A stretch of 64,000 nucleotides of DNA from Streptomyces sp. NWU339 (GTDB taxonomy: Bacteria; Actinomycetota; Actinomycetes; Streptomycetales; Streptomycetaceae). Each line of letters begins with the position of its first letter. The stretch's first letter is position 1. The position numbers and the translations under genes are program-made. The notes under the pieces are model-generated. The model was given only the letters and a program-made list of their open reading frames with translations. It was not told the origin of the DNA and ran no database searches. Positions 7,891 through 16,978 of this stretch are shown piece after piece. The stretch is taken from the NCBI RefSeq assembly GCF_003143855.1, contig NZ_QFRK01000002.1, positions 1-64,000 on the forward strand, read 5' to 3'.

Positions 7891-8136
7891 TCACCAGCCC
7901 GTCAGGGGTGGAGTCGTCTCCGACGGCGGCTCCACCCACGGGTGCGTGGTCAGCGCCCAGATCACGAAGGCCAGGCTCGCCGCGAGCAGCACCAGCCACC
8001 CCAGGCGGCGGGCGAGCGCCCTGCGCCGCAGCATGCGGGCACCGCGGCGCACGGCCTCCGCGTGCAGGTCGGGCGGCACCGGCGGCGGTGCCTGCTCCAG
8101 CACCCGTCGTACGGCCGCCGCACGGCCCCAGCTCAT
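7891..8136 (-). CDS. Small membrane protein next to a sigma factor
   Basis: The 81-residue protein has a basic cytoplasmic N-terminal half and one membrane segment, 'LGWLVLLAASLAFVIWAL', near residues 45-62. A short proline-rich tail is probably outside. Its ATG overlaps the stop of the sigma-like gene (TCAT at 8133-8136), so the two are translationally coupled. The layout resembles a sigma factor followed by a membrane anti-sigma factor. The N-terminal part is too short for a zinc anti-sigma domain and lacks its His and Cys residues, so that role is only a guess. The protein family was not recognised. Confidence 0.75.
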   Translation of the reverse strand: MSWGRAAAVRRVLEQAPPPVPPDLHAEAVRRGARMLRRRALARRLGWLVLLAASLAFVIWALTTHPWVEPPSETTPPLTGW

Positions 8137-8654
8137 GACGACACCGCCCTGACGCCCCGCACCGCCGGAGCCGGCGCACGCCGCCGCCGGTCCAGTACCG
8201 CGGTCGTCGCGCGGTTGCAGATCGCGCGGACCCGGTCCGCGGACAGGCCGAGCAGGGCCGCCGTCTGCTCCTCGGCGACATCCTCGTAGAGCCGCAGCAC
8301 CAGGATCAGACGCTCCTGCGGGCCGAGCCCGGCCAGCGGGCTCGCGGGGTGCGGACGGGAGCGGAGCAGGCCGCCGCGCTCGTGCCAGGCGGTACGGGCG
8401 AAGCGGGTGGCCAGGTACTGCCGGGTCCGGTCGTAGGGATCGTCACCGCGCAGCCGGTCCCAGCACGCGTACGTGTGGGCCAGCGCCAGGGTCAGCAGGC
8501 GCCGCGCGCGGGGGTTGTCGTCCCGCGCCTCCGCGGTGAGCAGGGTGGCGGCATGCAGCAGCCGCCCGGCCGCGCCCGCGACGAACGCCTCGAACTCGCG
8601 GGCCCGGCGAGCCTCCCGGGACGCATGCCCTTGCAGCAACCGCGCCTCCCGCAC
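8133..8654 (-). CDS. ECF-like sigma factor / sigma-70 region 4 protein
   Basis: The 173-residue protein starts at a GTG. The C-terminal third is sigma region 4: 'LGPQERLILVLRLYEDVAEEQTAALLGLSADRVRAICNRAT', seen here in its parts 'PQERLILVLRLYEDV' and 'EEQTAALLGLS', a helix-turn-helix for -35 binding. Region 2 is poorly conserved; only a helical arginine-rich N-terminus is seen. It resembles SigE-family ECF factors of actinobacteria, with a weak core-binding region. It would direct RNA polymerase to a small regulon. It is coupled to the membrane protein 7891-8136. The divergent neighbour upstream is a MarR regulator on the same strand, 190 bp away. Confidence 0.8.
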   Translation of the reverse strand: MREARLLQGHASREARRAREFEAFVAGAAGRLLHAATLLTAEARDDNPRARRLLTLALAHTYACWDRLRGDDPYDRTRQYLATRFARTAWHERGGLLRSRPHPASPLAGLGPQERLILVLRLYEDVAEEQTAALLGLSADRVRAICNRATTAVLDRRRRAPAPAVRGVRAVSS

Positions 8655-8844
8655 AACCTGCCCGAGCCGGTCCCGGCCGCGAACGGCCTTCGGCGGGCGC
8701 GTGCGACGGGACCCGGTCTCATCTCAGGGCAGGGCCGGCCCCGCGGTCAAGAGCCGCGCACGGCCCGGCGCGCAGGCTGCCCGGCACCCAGGTCCTCTCG
8801 TGCGGACCAGGCCGGTTCGGGCCGGAACAACCGGAACAGCCGGA

Positions 8845-9405
8845 TCAGGAATCCGACCGGCCGTCCTCCGGCCCCGGTCCCCCCGGAACCGACATCCGCG
8901 CGGAGAGCGCGCCGTTGAAGCGCGTGAGGAGCGCGCAGAACGCCTCGCGCTCCTCCGGCTCCCAGTCATGGGTCAGGTCGGCCATCAACTGGCGCCGTGA
9001 GGAGCGCACTTCCTCCAGACGCGACTGCCCGCGCGGAGAGAGCTGGAGCACGACCGCCCGGCCGTCCTCGGGATGCGAGGTGCGCTTCACCAGTCCGGTG
9101 TCCACCAGCGGGGCCACCTGCCGGGTGACGGTCGACGAGTCGATGCCCATGCCGGCGGCGAGCGCCTTGACACCCATCGGGCCTTCCTTGTCGAGACGGT
9201 TGAGCAGGAGATAGGCGGCACGGTCCATGGAGATGCGTACCTGGCCGACGCCGCCCAGCCGGGTCTGTTCGGCGCGCCGGGCGAACAGCGCCACCTCGTG
9301 CTGCAGCGTGTCGAGAAGACCGGTGTCACCGACGGTCGTCATGTCCATCGACATGTCAGGTGTAGTGGGCATGGCCGGAGGCTCACTTCGTGGAGGGCTG
9401 CTCAT
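8845..9405 (-). CDS. MarR-family transcriptional regulator
   Basis: This is a 186-residue protein. The winged-helix domain spans about residues 60-125: 'AAYLLLNRLDKEGPMGVKALAAGMG' precedes the recognition helix 'DSSTVTRQVAPLVDTGLV', and the wing is 'KRTSHPEDGRAVVLQLS'. Flanking helices would form the dimer interface. The first 25 residues are low in structure, with several Met codons, so the start may be internal (for example the ATG at 9372 or 9351). MarR proteins are dimeric repressors released by small phenolic ligands or oxidation. It is divergent from ilvA with 111 bp between them, so it may act on that intergenic region. Confidence 0.88.
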   Translation of the reverse strand: MSSPPRSEPPAMPTTPDMSMDMTTVGDTGLLDTLQHEVALFARRAEQTRLGGVGQVRISMDRAAYLLLNRLDKEGPMGVKALAAGMGIDSSTVTRQVAPLVDTGLVKRTSHPEDGRAVVLQLSPRGQSRLEEVRSSRRQLMADLTHDWEPEEREAFCALLTRFNGALSARMSVPGGPGPEDGRSDS

Positions 9406-9516
9406 TGGGGGACAGAGTACGCGGCCGGGGGCTCCGTCGTACCGGCGCTGCGCAAAGCCGTATCCGTGGATCGGTCACCGCGATCGCCGACGGCGGTGAA
9501 CTGCGATGCTGGAGTC

Positions 9517-10755
9517 ATGAACTACGGCACGGCTGACTTCCTGCGTACCGTCACGCCCGACGATGTGCGCGGCGCCCGGAAGATGCTCTCGGGTGTGGCC
9601 AGGGTGACCGCGATGGAGAGCAGCAGGCACCTGTCCCGGACGGTGGGCACGCCGGTGCACCTCAAGTGCGAGAACCTCCAGCGGACGGGGTCCTTCAAAC
9701 TGCGGGGCGCGTACGTCCGGATCGCCGGGCTGCTGCCCGAACAGCGCGCCGCCGGTGTGGTCGCGGCGAGCGCCGGCAACCACGCACAGGGCGTCGCGCT
9801 CGCGTCCTCGCTGCTCGGGGTGCGGTCGACGGTGTTCATGCCGAAGGGCGCCCCGCTGCCGAAGATCAGCGCCACCCGGGAATACGGCGCCGAGGTGCGC
9901 CTGCACGGCCAGGTGGTCGACGAGGCACTGGCCGCCGCCGAGGAGTACGCGGACGAGACGGGCGCCGTGCTGATCCACCCCTTCGACCACCCCGACGTCA
10001 TCGCGGGCCAGGGCACCGTGGGTCTGGAGATCCTGGAGCAGTGCCCCGAGGTGCGCACGATCGTCGTCGGCATGGGCGGCGGCGGGCTGATCGCCGGGAT
10101 CGCCGTCGCGGTGAAGGCGCTGCGGCCGGACGTACGGATCATCGGGGTGCAGGCGGCGGGCGCGGCGGCGTACCCGCCCTCACTGGCGGCCGGGCATCCG
10201 GTGTCGGTGCGCCACCCGGCGACGATGGCCGACGGCATCAAGGTGGGGCGGCCCGGCGACGTGCCGTTCGGGATCGTCGAGCACCTGGTGGACGAGGTCC
10301 GCACGGTCACCGAGGGCGAGCTGTCCGCCGCCCTGCTGCTGTGCCTGGAGCGGGCCAAACTGGTCGTCGAGCCGGCCGGGGCGAGCCCGGTCGCGGCGCT
10401 GCTGAGCCGCCCCGACGCGTTCGCGGGCCCGGTCGTCGCCGTGCTGTCCGGTGGCAACGTCGACCCGGTGCTGATGGAGCGGGTACTGCGGCACGGCATG
10501 GCGGCACAGGGCCGCTACCTGGCCGTCCGGCTGCGGCTGACGGACCGGCCGGGCGCTCTCGCGTCGCTTCTCGGGGCGTTGTCGGTGGTGGACGCCAACG
10601 TCCTCGACGTGAGCCATGTACGGACCGATCCGCGGCTCGGGCTCACGGAGGTGGAGGTCGAAGTGCACCTGGAGACGAAGGGCCCGGAGCACTGCGCCGA
10701 GGTCGAGCAGGCCCTGCGGGACGCGGGTTACATGGTCCTGCACGGCATGGACTGA
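9517..10755 (+). CDS. ilvA: Threonine ammonia-lyase (threonine dehydratase) with C-terminal ACT-like domain
   Basis: The enzyme deaminates threonine to 2-oxobutanoate, either to feed isoleucine synthesis or to break threonine down. The protein has 412 residues from the ATG at 9517; the open frame upstream to 9073 shadows the MarR gene. The PLP lysine is K61 in 'SFKLRGAY', and the phosphate loop is the glycine-rich 'GMGGGGLIAG'. 'SAGNHAQGVA' is also present. Residues about 330-412 form a small ACT-like domain ('RLTDRPGALASLLGAL', 'VEVEVHLETKG'). A single short regulatory domain points to the catabolic/TdcB-like subgroup with an ACT tail, so the exact pathway is uncertain. It ends before a strong convergent terminator. 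Confidence 0.9.
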   Translation: MNYGTADFLRTVTPDDVRGARKMLSGVARVTAMESSRHLSRTVGTPVHLKCENLQRTGSFKLRGAYVRIAGLLPEQRAAGVVAASAGNHAQGVALASSLLGVRSTVFMPKGAPLPKISATREYGAEVRLHGQVVDEALAAAEEYADETGAVLIHPFDHPDVIAGQGTVGLEILEQCPEVRTIVVGMGGGGLIAGIAVAVKALRPDVRIIGVQAAGAAAYPPSLAAGHPVSVRHPATMADGIKVGRPGDVPFGIVEHLVDEVRTVTEGELSAALLLCLERAKLVVEPAGASPVAALLSRPDAFAGPVVAVLSGGNVDPVLMERVLRHGMAAQGRYLAVRLRLTDRPGALASLLGALSVVDANVLDVSHVRTDPRLGLTEVEVEVHLETKGPEHCAEVEQALRDAGYMVLHGMD

Positions 10756-10797
10756 CCCGGACGCCCGGCCCGTGCGGCTCGGCGGCGGCATGACGAA

Positions 10798-10856
10798 GCC
10801 CCCGGCACCGCGCTGGGGACGCTCACGCGTCCCGCGGCGGGCATGGCGCCGGGGGC
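10798..10856. terminator. Nested bidirectional terminator between ilvA and greA
   Basis: Outer stem GCCCCCGGC (10798-10806) pairs with GCCGGGGGC (10848-10856). Inside it a second perfect stem GGGACGC (10816-10822) pairs with GCGTCCC (10827-10833) with loop TCAC. It lies between the convergent stops of ilvA (10755) and greA (10888). Confidence 0.8.
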
Positions 10857-10887
10857 ACTCTCACGGTCCTGAGCCGTGGACTGCGGG

Positions 10888-11385
10888 TCAGCCCTTGTAC
10901 GGCTCGGCCTTCAGGATCTTCACGGAGGCCGTCTTGCCGTTCGGCAGCTCGTACTCCACGGTCTCGCCGACCCTGTGGCCGGACACCCCGGTACCCAGCG
11001 GGGACTGCGGGGAGTACGTCTCGATGTCCCCACTCGCGTACTCGCGCGAGGCGAGGAGGAAGGTCAGCGTGTCGTCCTCGTCGCCGTCGAAGGCGATCGT
11101 CACGACCATGCCCGGCGCCACCGAACCGTCGGCCGCCGGCGCCTCACCGACCTTGGCGCTTTCGAGGAGCTGGGTGAGCTGCCGCACGCGGAGCTCCTGC
11201 TTGCCCTGCTCCTCCTTGGCCGCGTGGTACCCGCCGTTCTCCCGCAGGTCGCCCTCCTCGCGCGCGGCGGCGATCTTGGCGGAGATCTCCGTACGCGCGG
11301 GACCAGTAAGGTATGCAAGCTCGTCCTTGAGCTTGTTGTACGCCTCCTGCGTCAGCCAGGTGGCGTTCTCGCTGGTCTGGGTCAC
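10888..11385 (-). CDS. greA: Transcription elongation factor GreA
   Basis: The 165-residue protein has both GreA domains. The N-terminal antiparallel coiled coil (about residues 12-80) carries the acidic tip 'AREEGDLRENGGYHAAKEEQ', seen as 'EEGDLRENGGY'. The C-terminal FKBP-like domain has 'SPLGTGVSGHRVGETVEYELPNG', seen as 'SPQSPLGTGV' and 'VGETVEY'. It inserts into the secondary channel of RNA polymerase and triggers cleavage of backtracked RNA. The acidic Asp-Leu-Arg-Glu-Asn tip is intact, so it should be active. The gene stands alone. The DUF4307 gene lies upstream on the same strand, 207 bp away. Confidence 0.95.
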   Translation of the reverse strand: MTQTSENATWLTQEAYNKLKDELAYLTGPARTEISAKIAAAREEGDLRENGGYHAAKEEQGKQELRVRQLTQLLESAKVGEAPAADGSVAPGMVVTIAFDGDEDDTLTFLLASREYASGDIETYSPQSPLGTGVSGHRVGETVEYELPNGKTASVKILKAEPYKG

Positions 11386-11592
11386 TGGTGCTCCTCGTAG
11401 GTGCTGGAATACAAAGCAACGCCCTCCCTGAAGGATGTTCCTCCACGGATGGGCGAAACCACGAGCCTAACAATTCAGCGGCCAAAGGGGGAGGACATAT
11501 GCCATCGGAGCTGTTTTTTCGCAGGTCAGCGGCCTTGTGTCGCTCGCGACACCGGTCCCCGGAAGAGGGGAGCCGTCCGGAGACGGCCGGAG

Positions 11593-11991
11593 TCAGTCGG
11601 CGTGGCAGCCGAGCAGCTCGGCCGTCGCGCCCGGGGAGGTCGTGCGGAGCGTGACGACCTCGTCGAAGCGCGTGCCGTCCCCGTCGAAGCGGAAGTCGGC
11701 GCGGCCCACCTCGGCGCCGTCCACGGCCTGGGACCGCACCGTGCAGTAGCCGTCCACGCCCGCGTCCTTGTGGACCTCCAGGCGCACCCGCACGGTGTCC
11801 TTCGCGGTGTCGAAACCGATCATCTCGCCGCTGATCCTGCTGCCCGCGACGTAGTGGTAGCCGAACCAGCCGATCAGGGCCACCATCACCGCGGCCAGGA
11901 CCGCGCCGACGATCTTGAGGGTGCGGTCGGCACGTTCGTCCGAGGTGCGGCCGTACCGGCCCTCGGGCGGTCGCGTGCTCGCCGTACTCAT
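11593..11991 (-). CDS. DUF4307 membrane protein
   Basis: This is a 132-residue actinobacterial protein. A short cytoplasmic N-terminus ('RPPEGRYGRTSDERADR') is followed by one membrane helix, 'IVGAVLAAVMVALIGWFGY', near residues 27-45. The extracytoplasmic domain has a conserved 'GEMIGFDTAKDTVRVRLEVHKDAG', quoted as 'GFDTAKDTVRVRLEV', and two Cys (in 'GYCTVRSQ' and 'LLGCHAD') that could form a disulphide. The family has no established function. From memory it is usually found next to mca and greA, as here. It is divergent from mca across about 206 bp. Confidence 0.9.
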   Translation of the reverse strand: MSTASTRPPEGRYGRTSDERADRTLKIVGAVLAAVMVALIGWFGYHYVAGSRISGEMIGFDTAKDTVRVRLEVHKDAGVDGYCTVRSQAVDGAEVGRADFRFDGDGTRFDEVVTLRTTSPGATAELLGCHAD

Positions 11992-12197
11992 GATCGTCTC
12001 CTCGGCGGAAAAGGGGGGGACGCCTGCTCCGGGCGGGGCCCGGTACCGGGCTCCGGAATTATTCGTCCCCGGCTTCGGTCACTATAGAAGTCTTCCGCCC
12101 GTCGCCCGACCGCCACCCCACCGCGACGTCCCACGGGGACGACAGCCAGTGGGACCGCACCGGGCACCCCGGGCCCTACCGACTTGAGGAATGAGTC

Positions 12198-13079
12198 TTG
12201 ACTGACCAGCTGCGACTGATGGCCGTGCACGCCCACCCCGACGACGAGTCGAGCAAGGGCGCGGCCACCATGGCGAAGTACGTGTCCGAGGGGGTGGACG
12301 TGCTGGTCGTGACCTGCACGGGCGGGGAGCGCGGCTCCATCCTCAATCCCAAGCTGCAGGGCGACCCGTACATCGAGGAGAACATCCACGAGGTGCGCAG
12401 GAAGGAGATGGACGAGGCCCGGGAGATCCTCGGTGTGAAGCAGGAGTGGCTCGGCTTCGTCGACTCCGGCCTGCCCGAGGGCGACCCGCTGCCCCCGCTG
12501 CCCGAGGGCTGCTTCGCCCTGGAGGACGTCGACAAGGCGGCCGGCGAGCTGGTGCGGAAGATCCGTGCGTTCCGTCCCCAGGTGATCACCACCTACGACG
12601 AGAACGGCGGCTACCCGCACCCCGACCACATCATGACCCACAAGATCACGATGGTGGCCTTCGAAGGCGCGACGGACACCGAGAAGTACCCGGAGAGCGA
12701 GTTCGGCCCGGCCCACCAGCCGCTGAAGGTCTACTACAACCAGGGCTTCAACCGCCCCCGCACCGAGGCGCTGCACCGGGCGCTGCTGGACCGCGGCCTG
12801 GAGTCGCCGTACGGGGACTGGCTCAAGCGCTGGGCGGAGTTCGAGCGCAAGGAGCGCACGCTCACCACGCACGTCCCGTGCGGGGACTTCTTCGAGACCC
12901 GTGACAAGGCCCTGATCGCGCACGCCACCCAGATCGACCCCGACGGCGGCTGGTTCCGGGTGCCGATGGAGATCCAGAAGGAGGTCTGGCCCACCGAGGA
13001 GTACGAGCTCGCGAAGTCGCTCGTCGACACATCCCTCCCCGAGGACGACCTCTTCGCGGGCATCCGGGACAATGCCTGA
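12198..13079 (+). CDS. mca: Mycothiol S-conjugate amidase
   Basis: The enzyme hydrolyses mycothiol S-conjugates to a mercapturic acid plus GlcN-inositol, detoxifying electrophiles in actinobacteria. It has 293 residues with a TTG start at 12198. The PIG-L/LmbE zinc site is visible: 'HAHPDDES' at residues 11-18 and the distal His in 'YPHPDHIMTHK' near 140. 'TCTGGERGSILNP' and 'RRKEMDEAREILGV' are typical of the Mca/MshB group. The length, the 'KQEWLGFVDSG' region and the C-terminal 'GGWFRVPMEIQKEVWPTEEYELA' (seen as 'EVWPTEEYELA') favour Mca over MshB. Cytoplasmic. The downstream small membrane gene overlaps its 3' end. Confidence 0.93.
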   Translation: MTDQLRLMAVHAHPDDESSKGAATMAKYVSEGVDVLVVTCTGGERGSILNPKLQGDPYIEENIHEVRRKEMDEAREILGVKQEWLGFVDSGLPEGDPLPPLPEGCFALEDVDKAAGELVRKIRAFRPQVITTYDENGGYPHPDHIMTHKITMVAFEGATDTEKYPESEFGPAHQPLKVYYNQGFNRPRTEALHRALLDRGLESPYGDWLKRWAEFERKERTLTTHVPCGDFFETRDKALIAHATQIDPDGGWFRVPMEIQKEVWPTEEYELAKSLVDTSLPEDDLFAGIRDNA

Positions 13080-13359
13080 CATGAGTGCTAGCGCAAGCCT
13101 GGCAATGAGCCACCTGGTCACCCTCGCCGAAGTCGACAAGGACAAGGTCACCCCCGGTGTCCTCGGCTTCATCGTCTTCGCGGTGATGGCCCTGGCGGTC
13201 TGGGGCCTGATGAAGTCGATGAACCGCCACATGAACCGGGTCGACTTCGACGAGTCCGCGGACCGCCGGACCGGATCCGAGGACGCCACGAAGCCGGCGT
13301 CGTCCGGCGCGGCCGCGGGTGCGCCGTCCGACGGGCCCGGGAAGAAGAAGCAGGGCTGA
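13072..13359 (+). CDS. Small single-pass membrane protein
   Basis: The protein has 95 residues from the ATG at 13072, which overlaps the mca stop by 8 bases; a second ATG at 13081 is equally possible. One membrane helix, 'GVLGFIVFAVMALAVWGLM', covers about residues 29-47. It is followed by a basic and then acidic cytoplasmic tail rich in Ala, Gly and Pro that ends 'GPGKKKQG'. The family was not recognised. Its coupling to mca suggests co-expression, possibly as a membrane anchor or simply a passenger. Confidence 0.8.
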   Translation: MPDMSASASLAMSHLVTLAEVDKDKVTPGVLGFIVFAVMALAVWGLMKSMNRHMNRVDFDESADRRTGSEDATKPASSGAAAGAPSDGPGKKKQG

Positions 13360-13363
13360 GCCA

Positions 13364-13392
13364 CGTAGCCTTCCGGCCCCCGGAGGGCTACG
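13364..13392. terminator. Convergent terminator between mca operon and STAND gene
   Basis: CGTAGCCTTCC (13364-13374) pairs with GGAGGGCTACG (13382-13392), one mismatch, around GGCCCCC. It lies 5 bp after the stop of the small membrane gene and 28 bp beyond the stop of the convergent ATPase gene. Confidence 0.7.
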
Positions 13393-13419
13393 CGGCGGCA
13401 CCCCGCCGGGCCCGTGCCC

Positions 13420-16400
13420 CTACGTGGTCGGCCCCATGGCCACCCCTATCACCTCACGGGTGTGGCGGCTGGGGACCATGCCGAGGTGCCAGGCCTGCCA
13501 GCCCGCCTCCAGACTCACCCCGCGCTCCAGCAGGAGCTGGTAGGCGTCCACGTAGTCGCCCAGCTTCTCGTCGCGGGCGGCGTGCGCGGTCCGGGCCAGC
13601 TGCGCCAGGTCCTCCTGGGCCACCGCCGTACCGACCTCGGCACCGCCCGGGGCCGCGTACGGCAGGAGCGTGCAGCGCAGGAACCGGGCCCAGTCCTCGC
13701 CGCGCCGGTCCCCGTAGGACGCGAACAGCGCCGCCGCCTCGTCGCACAGGGCCAGCGCCTGCTGGGTACGGGCATTGCCCGCGTCGACGACCGCCAGCTC
13801 CAGGCACGTCCACGCCTCGCCGTGGGCCACACCGATCCGCTGGAAGTCCGCGCGGGCGTCGACCAGCAGCTGACGGGCGAAGCCCGAGTTGCGCAGCGAA
13901 CCGGTCTGCGCAGCCCGCTGGTCACGGGTCACCCGGGCCGAATGGTGCCGGGCGCAGGCCAGCCCGTAGACGTCCCGCATCCGGGAGAACATGGTGCGGG
14001 ACCGCTCCAGCTCGCGCACCGCCCGGTCCAGGTCCCCGGTCTCCTCCAGCGCCTGGCCCAGGTAGTACAGCGTCCACGCCTCCCCGCGCGCGTCCTCGTT
14101 GTCCCGGTGCCGGGCGGCGGCCCGCCGCAGGTCCTCCACCGCCGACGAGGCGTCCCCGCCGATCAGCAGGGCCCGGGCCAGCTGGGTCAGCGCCCACGCC
14201 TCACCCCGGGCGTCCCGGGTACGGCCGTACAGCTCGAGCGCCTCGCGCAGCTCGGACTCGGCGCGCGGTACGTCACCCGTGCGCAGCCTCAGCTGCCCGA
14301 GCTGGAAGTGCGCCCAGGCCTGACCGTGCACGGACTCGCCCGCGCGGTGCAGCACCAGCGACTCGGTGAGCAGGTCCAGGGCCTCGGACAGCCGGGAGCG
14401 GTCGCGTTCCACCGCGCCCAGGGCGTGCATCGTCCACGCCCGGTCGGTGGCCAGCTGGGGCGCGGACTGCAGGTCCATCGCCTCCCGCAGCCTCGCCGAC
14501 GCCTCCGTCAGATTGCCCTGGTGGTGCAGCGTGATGCCGAGGGAGGTCAGCGCCCGCGCGGCCCCCGCGTCGTGATGGGCCTCCCGGTACAGGTCGACCA
14601 CCGAGGACAGCGTCGTCCGCGCCTTGTCCAGCTCACCCAGCTGGCGTGCCGCGATACCCGTGCGCCACTGCACCGAACGCATCAGCAGCCCCTCGTCCAC
14701 GGCCTGCGCCAGCTCGTTGATCTCACCGAGGCGGTACAGGTCGCCGCGCAGCAGGCAGTAGTCGCACAGCGCGCCGAGGAGATTGAGCACCGCCGCCTGG
14801 TTCACGCCCTCCGAGTGCCGCAGCGCCGCCGTGATGAAGCTGGACTCGTCGTCCAGCCAGCGCAGCGCCTCGTCCAGCGAGGTGAAGCCGTACGGGCCGA
14901 AGCGGTCCGAGCGGGTCGACATGTTGCCGTCGACCAGCCGCAGCACCGAGTCGGCGAGCTCGGAGTAGTTCACGATCAGCCGTTCCTGCGCCGCCGTCCG
15001 CTCGGCCGGGTCCTCCTCGTCCAGGAGACGGGCCAGCGCGAAGGCGTGCACGAGGTCGTGCAGCCGGTACCGGCCGGGCCGCACCGGGGTGATCAGACCG
15101 GCCCGGGACAGCGCCTGGAGGTGCCGGGCCCCCTCGGCCTCGTCGGTGGCCAGCAACGCGGCCGCCGCCGCGGCGCCCAGCGATACCCGGCCGGCCAGCG
15201 CCAGCCGGCGCAGCAGCCGCCGCAACGTCTCCGGCTGGTCGGTGTAGCGCAGCCACAGGGCGCGCTCGACCGGGCTCACCGGGCCGTAGGCGCCCAGGTC
15301 GGTGGCGAGCGCGCGCGGGGAGCGCGGGCCCAGGGAGGAACCGGCGATCCGCAGTGCCAGCGGCAGCCCGCCGCACAGTTCCCGGACCCGGTCGGCGGAG
15401 TCGGCGTCGTAAGGCCCCGACGCGTCCTGCGCGACGGCGGCCAGCAGCTCCTCGGCGCCCGCCGCGTCCAGGGCGCGCACCGGCAGCTGGTGCACCCGGG
15501 CCGGCAGGTCGTCGGGCAGGCCGAGCGGCGCGCGGGAGGTCACCAGGACCAGGCTGTCGGAACGCTCCGGCAGCAGCGTGCGGACCTGCTGCGGATCCGC
15601 CGCGTCGTCGAGGACGACCGTCACCGGCATGCCCGTCACATGCTGGTGGTACAGCTCGCTCAGCCGTCTCACCTGCTGGTCGGGGGAGGACCGCTCACGG
15701 AACAGCAGCTGCTCGCGGGGCGCCCCCAGCCGGTTCAGCAGATGCAGCAGCGCGTCCCGGGTGGACAGCGGCGGCTCACCGGGACTGTCGGCGCGCAGAT
15801 CGACCACGCAGGCGCCGCGGAAGTAGTCCTTCAGGTCGTGTGTCGCGCGTACCGCGAGGGTGGTCCGGCCGCTGCCGGGCTCCCCGTGCAGCACCACCAC
15901 CGTCGGCTGCGTCTCCGTGCTCGCGCGCGCCGCCCGCACCCACTGCCGGATCCGCGCCATCTCCTGCCGCCGCCCGGCGAACGGCCCCACCGGTTCCGGG
16001 AGTTGCCCGAACGACTGCTCCAGCACACTCCGCCCGCGGGCCGCCGCGCTCTTGTCCGCGCCGCGCAGCCGAGGCCCCGTCTGCCGGGGGCCCGTGGACG
16101 CGGTGAGTATCCGCTGCTGGTCCAGGAACGGCCGGATGCCCCGCACCTCCAGCGCCGTCAGCCACTGCAGCCGCAACTGCTCCGGCCCGCCCGGCTGGCT
16201 CACCGCGCCGGCCCGGCGGTGCGCGGCGGGCACATGCGCGCCCACCACCTTCACCACGGTCGCCGCCGCGCCGATCACCCCGACGGCCACGCCCGCGCCC
16301 AGCGCCGTCCCGGTGCCCGTACCGAGGGCGAGGTCGGCGACCACGGCCGCGAGCCCGGCCACCCCGGCCACGAGCAGTGGAGTCCCGGCGCCCTCGCGGG

Positions 16401-16620
16401 CGTACCGCTGGCGGAAGGTGAGCTGCCCGGCCGCCGCCTCGTCCAGCGCGCGGGTGTAGGCCTCGTACTCCTCGGCCGCCGTCCGCGCGATCGCGTCCAG
16501 CGCCCCGCGCGCCCGGGACAGCAGCACTTTTCCGTCGGCCCGCCCACCCGACCGGCGTACCTCTTCCTCCACAGCCCGTGCCAACAGCCGCTCCGCGTCC
16601 GCACGATGACCGTCCCGCAT
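13420..16620 (-). CDS. STAND-class (NB-ARC) ATPase with TPR repeats and N-terminal membrane segments
   Basis: The protein has 1066 residues from the ATG at 16620, with GGAGGGGG placed 6 bases upstream; longer frame to 16980 is rejected. Order: a helical N-terminus, two membrane helices near 80-100 and 104-124, and an NB-ARC ATPase from about 215. Its P-loop '[14 protein letters not shown]' has Arg252 in place of the usual Lys. The Walker B-like '[10 protein letters not shown]' is near 335, and a winged-helix region ends in '[12 protein letters not shown]'. The C-terminal half is about eight TPR units ('[18 protein letters not shown]', '[18 protein letters not shown]'). STAND proteins sense a signal through the repeats and oligomerise on ATP binding. 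The signal here is unknown. Confidence 0.9.
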   Translation of the reverse strand: MRDGHRADAERLLARAVEEEVRRSGGRADGKVLLSRARGALDAIARTAAEEYEAYTRALDEAAAGQLTFRQRYAREGAGTPLLVAGVAGLAAVVADLALGTGTGTALGAGVAVGVIGAAATVVKVVGAHVPAAHRRAGAVSQPGGPEQLRLQWLTALEVRGIRPFLDQQRILTASTGPRQTGPRLRGADKSAAARGRSVLEQSFGQLPEPVGPFAGRRQEMARIRQWVRAARASTETQPTVVVLHGEPGSGRTTLAVRATHDLKDYFRGACVVDLRADSPGEPPLSTRDALLHLLNRLGAPREQLLFRERSSPDQQVRRLSELYHQHVTGMPVTVVLDDAADPQQVRTLLPERSDSLVLVTSRAPLGLPDDLPARVHQLPVRALDAAGAEELLAAVAQDASGPYDADSADRVRELCGGLPLALRIAGSSLGPRSPRALATDLGAYGPVSPVERALWLRYTDQPETLRRLLRRLALAGRVSLGAAAAAALLATDEAEGARHLQALSRAGLITPVRPGRYRLHDLVHAFALARLLDEEDPAERTAAQERLIVNYSELADSVLRLVDGNMSTRSDRFGPYGFTSLDEALRWLDDESSFITAALRHSEGVNQAAVLNLLGALCDYCLLRGDLYRLGEINELAQAVDEGLLMRSVQWRTGIAARQLGELDKARTTLSSVVDLYREAHHDAGAARALTSLGITLHHQGNLTEASARLREAMDLQSAPQLATDRAWTMHALGAVERDRSRLSEALDLLTESLVLHRAGESVHGQAWAHFQLGQLRLRTGDVPRAESELREALELYGRTRDARGEAWALTQLARALLIGGDASSAVEDLRRAAARHRDNEDARGEAWTLYYLGQALEETGDLDRAVRELERSRTMFSRMRDVYGLACARHHSARVTRDQRAAQTGSLRNSGFARQLLVDARADFQRIGVAHGEAWTCLELAVVDAGNARTQQALALCDEAAALFASYGDRRGEDWARFLRCTLLPYAAPGGAEVGTAVAQEDLAQLARTAHAARDEKLGDYVDAYQLLLERGVSLEAGWQAWHLGMVPSRHTREVIGVAMGPTT

Positions 16621-16978
16621 GTCACGTCCCCCTCCGGCGGCCTCGGTCGCCCCCGGTGTGCCCGGGAGTCCTCGGGTCCCTTCCGACCCATCCCCGAGAC
16701 CCCCTCCGGTTATGCGTCGGCCAAGTGTCCTGCGCACGAAGCTTCTTGGGGAGGGGGAGACAGGAAGGAACCCGGGAGCGCGGCGATGCGGGGAGAGGAG
16801 CCGAATGCTCCCGGGAGCCGGCCGGGCCGCCGCCGGGGCCCGCTCCCCGGCCGAGGGCGGACAGGCCGGCGCACCGGTGTACCGGCGTGCCCCGATCGGC
16901 GGACGATCCCCCGGCCGCCGGGCCCCGCCGGAGGCCGGTGACACCCCTCCACGGGGGTACTGGGGCAGGATGGAGCAC
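16621..16978. other. Divergent intergenic region (358 bp)
   Basis: This segment lies between the divergent starts of the STAND ATPase and the DUF255 gene. It is very GC-rich. The open frames across it (to 16980 on the minus strand, from 16619 on the plus strand) are arginine and proline noise. No convincing -10/-35 pair was found. It must hold promoters for both genes. Confidence 0.5.

Noticed and set aside
13414..16941. Plus-strand frame of 1175 codons opposite the STAND gene
   Set aside because: It is Gln/Arg/Val-rich shadow translation. The minus strand has clear NB-ARC and TPR motifs and a good ribosome site.
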